From contig JBFGNS010000201.1 of assembly GCA_041574955.1 (NCBI GenBank), forward strand, positions 1 through 6,788: DNA of 6,788 nt, in the 5' to 3' direction. This document shows positions 1-4,647 of this stretch, piece after piece. Under the pieces are notes generated by a model, which made no database searches, had not been told where the DNA came from, and saw only the letters and a list, made by a program, of their open reading frames with translations. Source of the stretch: CALZJC01 sp041574955 (GTDB lineage Bacteria; Acidobacteriota; Thermoanaerobaculia; Multivoradales; JAHEKO01). The position numbers and the translations under genes were made by a program. The stretch's first letter is position 1, and every line of letters begins with the position of its first letter.

Positions 1-1857
1 CCCGGCAGCGAGCGTCACCGAGGCGGTCACGTCCGCCCAGCTCTGCCAGCCGCCGGTGCCGGGCGCGCTCAGCGAGCCGGTCCTGTCGACGCCGTCGAAC
101 TCGAGGTGGAAGTCGCCGCCCGAGGCGTCGGAGGCGACCCGAACCGTCAGGGTGTAGTCGCCCGCCTGCGCGACGTCGACCGTGTACTCGGTCCATTCGT
201 TCTGGTCCACCCAGCCGAGGTGGGTGCCGCCGGCGAGCGACGCCTCGACGTCGACCCCCTCGGCCGGCCGGTAGGCGCCGCCGAAGTTCTCCGCCTCGGT
301 GTCGTGGTAGGCGACGCCCTCGCCGCCGTGGTCGTAGTCCGCCGCCGCGATCACGCCGGGAATGGCCGGCGGCGTGCCGTAGAACGGCCCCGGGGTGGGT
401 GGCGGAGGCGGCGGCGGAAGCGACGGCGGCGCGGTCGGCTGCGAGCCGTCGACGACGGCGTAGTGGGTGGCTTCACTGCCGGCATCGTCGCCGCGGGGCA
501 GGATCTTGCCGGACCAGCGGCCGCGCGTCGAGGTGGTGAGCAGGTGGCCGCCGCCGCCGTAGGCGCGTAGCGCCACGTCGCCATCGGCCAGCCGGATCCA
601 CTCGTATGTCTCGGCGGGGCCGGCGGCGGGCTGGTCGGCGGTGACCGTATCGCCCTCGTCCGTCGTGCTGGCGTACTGGCCGTTGGCCGCCTGCAGGTGC
701 ACCCGGCGAGGGCCGGCGGACCAGACGAGGAAGAGATCGTCCTGGCTGCCGCTGTAGCTCGCCAGGTCGGCCTCGAGATCGAAGCCGCTGCCCGCGTCGG
801 CGCTCACGAACAGCCCCTGGCCGCGATCGAACAGGCCGACGCTCGAGCCGTCGGCGGGGATGCCGGGGTTGCCGGCCGCCGGCCAGCTGGCGGTCGCCAG
901 GTCCGGCGTCCAGACCGTGCCCGCCTGGTCGATCTTGTACTGGAAGCCGGGCAGCTCGGCGTCGTTGGCGAACAGCCACTGGAACTGCATCCAGCCGACG
1001 AAGTGGGACTCGAAGGCGCTGTTGTAGCCGTTCTCGGTGTCGCCGGGCCAGAACTCGGTGCACAGCAGGGCGGGCAGCGAGGTGGAGGTCTTGAACGGCG
1101 CGATGGTGTCCTCGATCGAGCCGAGGCCGGTGTAGCCGTGGAAGGCGAAGCCGGCGTTGCTCCAGTCCACCCCCTGGGAAGCCAGGTAGTTGGCGCCGTC
1201 GACGGCCGCATCGGGGCCGTTGAAGGACATGAACGAGCCCAGCAGGACGAAGGTGTCCGGCGCCACCGCGCGGATGGCGTTGTACATCGTTACCTGCTTG
1301 TCCCAGTCCTCGGGAGTCCAGTGGTTGGGGGTGAAGGCCACCGGCTCGTTGTGGGCCTCGTAGAGAACGTGCGTCTCGTTGGCGTAGCGCGGGCCGTAGA
1401 AGTTCCAGAAGTCGAGCGTCTTCTGCAGGCTGTGGATCGAGCCGTTCTCGCCGTTGTTGCCGATGGTGATGATGAGATAGAGGCCGGCGGCCGCGGTCCG
1501 TTGCACCAGCGCGTCGGCGACCGCGACGTTGATGCCCACCGGATCGGGGTTCTGGCTGGCGTCACCCTCGAGAAAGACGTGCACCGTGTTGAGCCCGTAG
1601 ACCTGGGCCAGCGAGTCGAGCGACTCCTGGGAGGGGAGGTTGACCGGCAGGCTGCCGTACGGGTCGCCGCCGTCGAACGACAGGCTCACGCCGCGCAGCA
1701 GCGTGTCGTTGTCCGACAGCAGGACGTTGTAGCCCAGGGTGGTGTCGAGATGCGGTCTGGCGCGGGCGGCGAGCGCGGCATCGCCCAGACCGAGTGTCAG
1801 CAGCGAGCCGGTGGCGAGGACGAGCAGCAGCGTTCTGGGCTGGAAACGGTAGCTCAT
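1..1857 (-). CDS. Secreted GH5-like glycoside hydrolase with fascin-like domain and CBM6 (3' end outside window)
   Basis: The frame is open from the ATG at 1857-1855 to base 1 without a stop (619 codons), so the C-terminus is missing. Residues 1-31 form a signal peptide (R4 and R8, then a Leu/Ala-rich core, with cleavage near ALA-A). Residues about 55-345 look like a clan-A TIM barrel. They carry the general acid/base in H-N170-E171-P172, an H240-x-Y242 pair, and a likely nucleophile E268 in CTEFW, the order and spacing seen in GH5. Residues about 380-470 resemble a fascin-like beta-trefoil (HLQAANGQYAST, then YEWIRLADGDVALRA). A linker with seven consecutive prolines (481-487) follows. Residues about 498-619 are a CBM6 (ADYDHGGEGVAYHDTEAENF, WTEYTV, GGWQSW) cut just before its last strand. 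CBM6 binds xylan or beta-glucans in known members, so the enzyme probably cleaves a plant or microbial polysaccharide outside the cell; the exact substrate cannot be read. The Arg and His normally found in the GH5 substrate pocket are not at the expected places (H93 in NTVHVF; GNNGENG at 133-139). The start is supported by an AAGGAG six bases upstream. Confidence 0.88.
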   Translation of the reverse strand, partial: MSYRFQPRTLLLVLATGSLLTLGLGDAALAARARPHLDTTLGYNVLLSDNDTLLRGVSLSFDGGDPYGSLPVNLPSQESLDSLAQVYGLNTVHVFLEGDASQNPDPVGINVAVADALVQRTAAAGLYLIITIGNNGENGSIHSLQKTLDFWNFYGPRYANETHVLYEAHNEPVAFTPNHWTPEDWDKQVTMYNAIRAVAPDTFVLLGSFMSFNGPDAAVDGANYLASQGVDWSNAGFAFHGYTGLGSIEDTIAPFKTSTSLPALLCTEFWPGDTENGYNSAFESHFVGWMQFQWLFANDAELPGFQYKIDQAGTVWTPDLATASWPAAGNPGIPADGSSVGLFDRGQGLFVSADAGSGFDLEADLASYSGSQDDLFLVWSAGPRRVHLQAANGQYASTTDEGDTVTADQPAAGPAETYEWIRLADGDVALRAYGGGGHLLTTSTRGRWSGKILPRGDDAGSEATHYAVVDGSQPTAPPSLPPPPPPPTPGPFYGTPPAIPGVIAAADYDHGGEGVAYHDTEAENFGGAYRPAEGVDVEASLAGGTHLGWVDQNEWTEYTVDVAQAGDYTLTVRVASDASGGDFHLEFDGVDRTGSLSAPGTGGWQSWADVTASVTLAAG

Positions 1858-1861
1858 GGGT

Positions 1862-1904
1862 TTCTCCTTCCGAGCGCTACGGGAGAAGGCCCTCCGGCGA
1901 GGGC
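1862..1904 (-). promoter_or_regulatory. Leader of the glycoside hydrolase gene: ribosome binding site within a possible hairpin
   Basis: Read on the minus strand, AAGGAG (1869-1864) lies six bases before the ATG and sets the start. In the same transcript UUCUCC (1887-1882) is exactly complementary to GGAGAA (1867-1862) across 14 bases, so the ribosome binding site could be paired. Just upstream, GCCCUC-GCCG-GAGGGC (1904-1889) forms a perfect six-base-pair stem with a tetraloop. The ribosome binding site is solid. The regulatory role of the hairpins is only a possibility, because short CU-rich complements to a Shine-Dalgarno sequence are common. Confidence 0.45.
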
Positions 1905-2208
1905 TGATCGACGTGTCGGGGGACGGCGTCGTTGTCGGCGCTGGGGTTGGCAGGATCATCCGCGAGTGGCGGACCAGGCCGGCGAGCCGCTCCGGGAGGG
2001 TAGCAGACCGAGCGAGCGTCGGATCCCCGCCCGGCCGCGACGCGCCGGGAGCGGCCTCCTCCCCGGCAGTCAGTTCCAGGTGGGCGGTTCCGGGTAGTGA
2101 ATACAGGTCATCTCTTGACTAGAGTGCCCCACACGGCGTCAGCGGTCGCTCTGATCGATCGAGAACCGGTCGGCGACCTGATCACTCACGGTAGGGAAGC
2201 ACAACGAT

Positions 2209-2214
2209 AGGAGG
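2209..2214 (+). promoter_or_regulatory. Ribosome binding site of the 58-residue gene
   Basis: AGGAGG, preceded by T, lies four bases before the ATG at 2219. It is a full match to the anti-Shine-Dalgarno end of 16S rRNA and is the main reason to accept such a short gene. Confidence 0.75.
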
Positions 2215-2218
2215 CTGA

Positions 2219-2395
2219 ATGGGCGACAAGACCGTCGTCGAGACGATCTACGGGAAGTACAGCAAGTTCGAGATTGTGAAGGACTCCGGTCTGATAAGCA
2301 CCAAGTTCTACATCCGGAAGGACGGGAAGCCGCATCGGGGATCCTTCTCGTCGCTTGCTGCCGCGGTAGAGGCGGCTCGGAGGGAGGCCGGGTAG
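2219..2395 (+). CDS. Small 58-residue protein of unknown function
   Basis: The frame starts at ATG 2219 behind a perfect AGGAGG and ends at TAG 2393-2395. The product begins MGDKTVVETIYGKYSKFEIV and ends AAAVEAARREAG. From the residue pattern I expect two or three beta strands (KYSKFEIVKDS; TKFYIRKDGKPHRGSF) followed by a C-terminal amphipathic helix (SLAAAVEAARREAG). This resembles other small beta-beta-(beta)-alpha domains, such as the DUF1508 (YegP-like) type or the arm-type DNA-binding domain of integrases, but I cannot place it in a family. It is basic, has no signal peptide and no membrane segment, so it should be cytoplasmic. Its codons (ATA, ATT, GTA, CTT) are less G/C-biased than those of the flanking genes, which could mean transfer or simply a weakly constrained short gene. 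It lies 205 bases before the riboswitch and need not share its transcript. Confidence 0.68.
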   Translation: MGDKTVVETIYGKYSKFEIVKDSGLISTKFYIRKDGKPHRGSFSSLAAAVEAARREAG

Positions 2396-2600
2396 CCAGC
2401 GAGCAGGCCGAACCGAAGATCCCAAGCGGCTCACTCGCAAGAAGCTCCTGGGCGTCGTTCGGGCCGGTAACCCTGGTGGCCTGAGGCCTGCGGCACGGCG
2501 GTCTGGGCCCCTGAGGGCACGCTCCTGGAGGAGGTGTGGTCGTAGTCCGGGCCACCCGAGCGGGTGGCGACAGCGCTGCCGCCGCTCAGTAATTTGATAA
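2396..2600 (+). other. Gene-free stretch before the riboswitch, with several small hairpins
   Basis: No reading frame here has a credible start, ribosome binding site or domain. The stretch holds short inverted repeats: GGCC-TGA-GGCC around 2478-2488, GCCC-CTGA-GGGC around 2508-2519, and the stronger hairpin listed separately at 2551-2568. The A/T-rich TAATTTGATAA at 2590-2600 stands out in GC-rich surroundings and may mark the promoter or transcription start region of the riboswitch transcript, but no clear -35/-10 pair can be assigned. Confidence 0.5.
2551..2568 (+). terminator. Strong GC hairpin, possible terminator of the small gene
   Basis: GCCACCC (2551-2557), loop GAGC, GGGTGGC (2562-2568) is a perfect seven-base-pair stem with a tetraloop. 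It lies after the 58-residue gene and before the riboswitch, where a terminator would be expected. No T-run follows, so it is not a canonical intrinsic terminator; it could also be a 3'-end stabiliser or chance. Confidence 0.3.
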
Positions 2601-2717
2601 CAGCCTGGACAAAGGCACACCTGGGGAAACCCAGGGCCGCAAAGCTACGAGTCCTCGTCTCCTTGCGGCGGCCGAGCCGCCACGCAGGGCCTCGAGACCG
2701 CCGGGTTGCCGCAGGGC
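2601..2717 (+). ncRNA. Cyclic-di-GMP class I (GEMM-I) riboswitch aptamer
   Basis: The conserved GEMM-I blocks occur in order. AAAGGCACACC (2611-2621) is close to the consensus GGCAAACC. It is followed by the P2 hairpin CCUGGG-GAAA-CCCAGG (2620-2635), six perfect pairs capped by the GNRA tetraloop typical of this class. Then come the core GCAAAGC (2639-2645), a long P3 arm, and the closing block GCCGGGUUGCCG (2700-2711). P3 can form from GUCUC/GAGAC (2657-2661 with 2694-2698) plus an extended arm around GGCGGC-CGA-GCCGCC. The ends pair again as GGCA/UGCC (2614-2617 with 2707-2710) and, further out, GCCUG with CAGGGC (2603-2607 with 2712-2717, one bulge). The second G of the AAAGGC block aligns by eye with the guanine that favours c-di-GMP over 3',3'-cGAMP. 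One consensus A is C here (2618). The RNA lies directly in front of a secreted-protein gene and should control it by sensing c-di-GMP. Confidence 0.9.
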
Positions 2718-2721
2718 GTCA

Positions 2722-2755
2722 CCGTCGCTACGTTTCGGCGACGGGCGAAAGGAGG
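2722..2755 (+). promoter_or_regulatory. Riboswitch expression platform: hairpin plus ribosome binding site
   Basis: CCGTCGC (2722-2728) and GCGACGG (2738-2744) form a perfect seven-base-pair stem with a nine-base loop between the aptamer and the ribosome binding site. AAAGGAGG (2748-2755) lies four bases before the ATG at 2760. No T-run follows the hairpin, so control of translation is more likely than attenuation. GUCUCCUU (2657-2664), inside the aptamer's P3 arm, can pair over eight bases (one G-U) with AAGGAGGC (2749-2756). An unbound aptamer could therefore mask the ribosome binding site. Pairing is seen in the sequence; the switching direction (on with ligand) is inferred. Confidence 0.6.
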
Positions 2756-2759
2756 CAGG

Positions 2760-4334
2760 ATGCCCAGGACCCTTATCGCTTCCGCCCTTGCCGCCCTGCT
2801 TGCGTCTGGTTCCGCACCAGCCCAGGTGCTGCGCGACGAGGTCATCACGCTCGAGCAGCTGCGCAAGGAGATCCGGGCCTCGATGACCGCGCGAGGGCCG
2901 GCTCCAGCGGAGTGTGTCGATCGAGCTCTCGGACGCCCCCGCCCGTCGCGGCGGGTCCCGTCGCCGACGCTGCTCCACCAACTCCGCGAGGAGCTTGCCC
3001 GCTACGAGCGCGTCGAGCGAGAGGATCCTCTCCGTGGTCGCCCAGCCGACGCCGAGCCCCAGCCGCTCGAGTTCGACCCCTCGGCCCCGCACATCTTTGA
3101 TCCCATCTGCGCCCAGTGGGCCGACGACTCCGAGCTTTCGGTCCTGACCGACGGCCATCAGCTCGAGGCCGCCAACCGGCCGGTCCATCAGGTCCTCTGC
3201 ACGTGGATCCAGGAGGGCTGGAGCAACCTCCAGGCCGGCGACGGACCGCCCGGCGACCGCTCGTACACGCCCTGGACGTGGGTGACCCGCTATCCGTTCG
3301 ACGGCCCGAGCTCCTCCGAATGGGACAGGCAGGTGGGGTACCCGTCGGCGGCCGGCTCCCCCTGGCTGCTGAACGACCATGTCTTCGCCAGGCCTCTTGT
3401 CGGCAACGACGGTCATGAGGTTTTTGACATCTTCAGCGATGGGTTGCACAAGGAGTGGGTGAAGATGGACGACTACTTCTTTGTCCTGCTCGACGAGTAC
3501 GACCCGCCGACGCCGAAGCTCGACTACCTCGACTTCCTCGGCTTCGAGCCGATCGACGCGGTCACGCTGGGCCTGGCGTGGCAGGTCCTCCGCCTCTCTG
3601 TCGATCGCCTCCACGAGTGGGCGGTGCACCGCCAGAGCGTGGGCGATTTGCCGGAGGCCTTCGTCCGATTCGCGATCTTTCCTCATGGCGATAGGCGGCC
3701 GATCCTCCCGCTCCACGCCGACTGGATCGACGGGCGCGCTGGTCAGCCGATCCACGTGTTCGAGGACGACTCGTGGACCGAGGGGACCGCCGGGTACGGG
3801 CCGAACTCGCAATCGGTCGTCTTCAGGGAAGGCAGGGTCCGGGGCAACGGTCAGATACCCAAACTCCGGAATGCGGCTCTGAGGCACTGGGCCTACCTGG
3901 TTTACGGGCAGGACCGGAGCAACGACGGGAGGACACGCTTCGCGCCGATTCCGCGGGTGACCTTCGAGGCAGCGGCAACGCGCCTCGCCGAGCTCGCAGG
4001 CATCCTGGCCCACGAGCTCCTGCACATGACCTGGTACAACGAGTTCGACGAAGAGGGATGGGGCAGGCCCTGCCGGGGTCCGAAAGCTGCCCCCACAGCC
4101 CTGGTCGACTACCACTTCACCGCAGACGGCTCCGACACGACGATCGGTTCGCGTCCGACATCGAGGCACTACGCGCACGCCCTACTGCAGTACTACGTGG
4201 ACGGTCTAATCCAACACGACGTCAGCGGACGGCTGGAGGCCCTCCACCTGAAGTGGTGCGACCGCGATTGCCCGGACTACCCGTCGATGCACTGCCCCGT
4301 CGACACGGCGCCGGGACTCTCCGTGGGTCGATGA
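2760..4334 (+). CDS. Secreted HExxH zincin-like protein (putative metalloprotease) under a c-di-GMP riboswitch
   Basis: The product has 524 residues and begins with a signal peptide (MPRTLIASALAALLASGSAPA, cleavage after A21 before Q22), so it is exported. The diagnostic motif is H418-E419-L-L-H422 in a hydrophobic helix (LAGILAHELLHM), the zinc-binding signature of zincin metallopeptidases. The third zinc ligand is not obvious; E/D residues at 428-432 or H470 and H473 (SRHYAHALLQYY) are candidates, and the metzincin form HExxHxxGxxH is absent. About 400 residues of aromatic- and acid-rich sequence precede the motif and match no family I recognise. Seven cysteines, three of them in the last 25 residues (C500, C504, C512), suggest disulfides outside the cytoplasm. 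The ATG at 2760 is chosen because AAAGGAGG precedes it and the signal peptide starts there. An in-frame TTG at 2706 lies inside the riboswitch and is rejected. Proteolytic activity is inferred from one motif only. Confidence 0.8.
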   Translation: MPRTLIASALAALLASGSAPAQVLRDEVITLEQLRKEIRASMTARGPAPAECVDRALGRPRPSRRVPSPTLLHQLREELARYERVEREDPLRGRPADAEPQPLEFDPSAPHIFDPICAQWADDSELSVLTDGHQLEAANRPVHQVLCTWIQEGWSNLQAGDGPPGDRSYTPWTWVTRYPFDGPSSSEWDRQVGYPSAAGSPWLLNDHVFARPLVGNDGHEVFDIFSDGLHKEWVKMDDYFFVLLDEYDPPTPKLDYLDFLGFEPIDAVTLGLAWQVLRLSVDRLHEWAVHRQSVGDLPEAFVRFAIFPHGDRRPILPLHADWIDGRAGQPIHVFEDDSWTEGTAGYGPNSQSVVFREGRVRGNGQIPKLRNAALRHWAYLVYGQDRSNDGRTRFAPIPRVTFEAAATRLAELAGILAHELLHMTWYNEFDEEGWGRPCRGPKAAPTALVDYHFTADGSDTTIGSRPTSRHYAHALLQYYVDGLIQHDVSGRLEALHLKWCDRDCPDYPSMHCPVDTAPGLSVGR

Positions 4335-4357
4335 GGGGCTGAGGCGGCCGCTCGCGC

Positions 4358-4395
4358 GACTCCGCGGGCTGGCCTCCGGTGAGCCTCGCGGAGTC
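4358..4395 (+). terminator. Hairpin terminator candidate after the HELLH-protein gene
   Basis: GACTCCGCG (4358-4366) and CGCGGAGTC (4387-4395) are exact complements. Inside them GGCT (4367-4370) pairs with AGCC (4382-4385), giving about 13 pairs with one bulged T. The structure begins 24 bases after the stop codon. The following GGACTTCGCTCTTCT is only mildly T-rich, so this is an imperfect intrinsic terminator. Confidence 0.5.
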
Positions 4396-4432
4396 GGACT
4401 TCGCTCTTCTGGGCCGGGTGAGAGGGTGAAGT

Positions 4433-4544
4433 TGTCGCGAGCGTTGCCGGGGGCGACAGGCCCGTTGTGCAGGCTCGGAGCCGAAGGTGTGTGGGGAGAA
4501 GGTGCTTGGCGTCGCCAGCGTTGCCAGGGATCCCGGCGACGCTG
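4433..4544 (+). repeat. Two related stem-loops sharing AGCGTTGCC
   Basis: AGCGTTGCC occurs at 4440-4448 and 4517-4525, each followed shortly by GGCGAC. In the second copy CAGCGTTGCC (4516-4525) pairs with GGCGACGCTG (4535-4544), ten pairs with one G-U, around the palindrome GGGATCCC (4527-4534). In the first copy TGTCGC (4433-4438) pairs with GCGACA (4453-4458). They may be a small dispersed palindromic element, regulatory hairpins of the propeller mRNA leader, or GC-rich coincidence. Confidence 0.4.
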
Positions 4545-4634
4545 TCAGAGCCAGCGTGCCTCCGTCTCTCTGCAGGGCGGAGCGACCCGAGCTCCGGATC
4601 GGGGTAGTCTCGGCGTCGCTTCGGGAACGACGAG

Positions 4635-4641
4635 AAGGGAG
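4635..4641 (+). promoter_or_regulatory. Ribosome binding site that selects the TTG start of the propeller gene
   Basis: AAGGGAG lies six bases before TTG 4648. The next in-frame ATG (4684) has no such motif at the right distance and would remove the charged start of the signal peptide. Confidence 0.6.
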
Positions 4642-4647
4642 AGAGCC

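Larger units (their letters stand above)
1858..2218. other. Divergent intergenic region without a supported gene
   Basis: This stretch separates the leftward glycoside hydrolase gene from the rightward 58-residue gene, so promoters for both should lie here. Apart from the hydrolase leader hairpins at its left edge and the ribosome binding site at its right edge, I see no convincing coding frame. Open frames here are rich in Arg, Gly and Ala, with no recognisable domain. A TTGACT at 2115-2120 resembles a -35 box, but no fitting -10 box follows at 16-18 bases, so no promoter is called. G+C appears to fall from about 2095 towards the small gene. Confidence 0.6.
4335..4647 (+). other. Intergenic region between the HELLH protein and the propeller gene
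   Basis: The 313 bases contain the terminator-like hairpin near the left end, two related stem-loops (4433-4458 and 4516-4544) and the ribosome binding site of the propeller gene at the right end. A frame from the GTG at 4487 to 4684 encodes an Arg/Ser/Val-rich peptide with no recognisable domain and overlaps the propeller start, so I do not call it a gene. No convincing promoter is visible, but the length and the terminator suggest that the propeller gene has its own. Confidence 0.55.

Noticed and set aside
395..432. GGC-rich tandem run as a DNA repeat element
   Set aside because: It is explained by the proline-rich linker of the hydrolase encoded on the minus strand.
697..2097. Long plus-strand open frame (466 codons) opposite the glycoside hydrolase gene
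   Set aside because: It is the antisense of a frame with signal peptide, GH5-like motifs and CBM6. Its product is an Arg/Val/Gly/Ala-rich string without domains, as expected in GC-rich DNA.
1858..2122. Plus-strand 88-codon frame from 1856
   Set aside because: It begins inside the hydrolase start codon region without a ribosome binding site, and its product has no recognisable pattern.
2115..2143. TTGACT as a promoter -35 box for the small gene
   Set aside because: No -10-like hexamer is found at 16-18 bases; the isolated hexamer is too weak to call.
2565..2580. Sigma-54-like promoter TGGC...CTGC before the riboswitch
   Set aside because: GG (2566-2567) and GC (2578-2579) have the correct 12-base spacing and would place the start near 2591, but the other consensus bases do not match and the site overlaps a hairpin; chance is likely in GC-rich DNA.
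2706..2762. Upstream TTG start extending the HELLH protein by 18 residues
   Set aside because: It lies in the conserved 3' block of the riboswitch, has no ribosome binding site, and would bury the signal peptide behind an arginine-rich extension.
2586..4178. Minus-strand open frame of 530 codons opposite the HELLH gene
   Set aside because: The plus strand has the riboswitch, ribosome binding site, signal peptide and HELLH motif. The antisense product is low-complexity Arg/Val/Pro-rich and would run through the aptamer.
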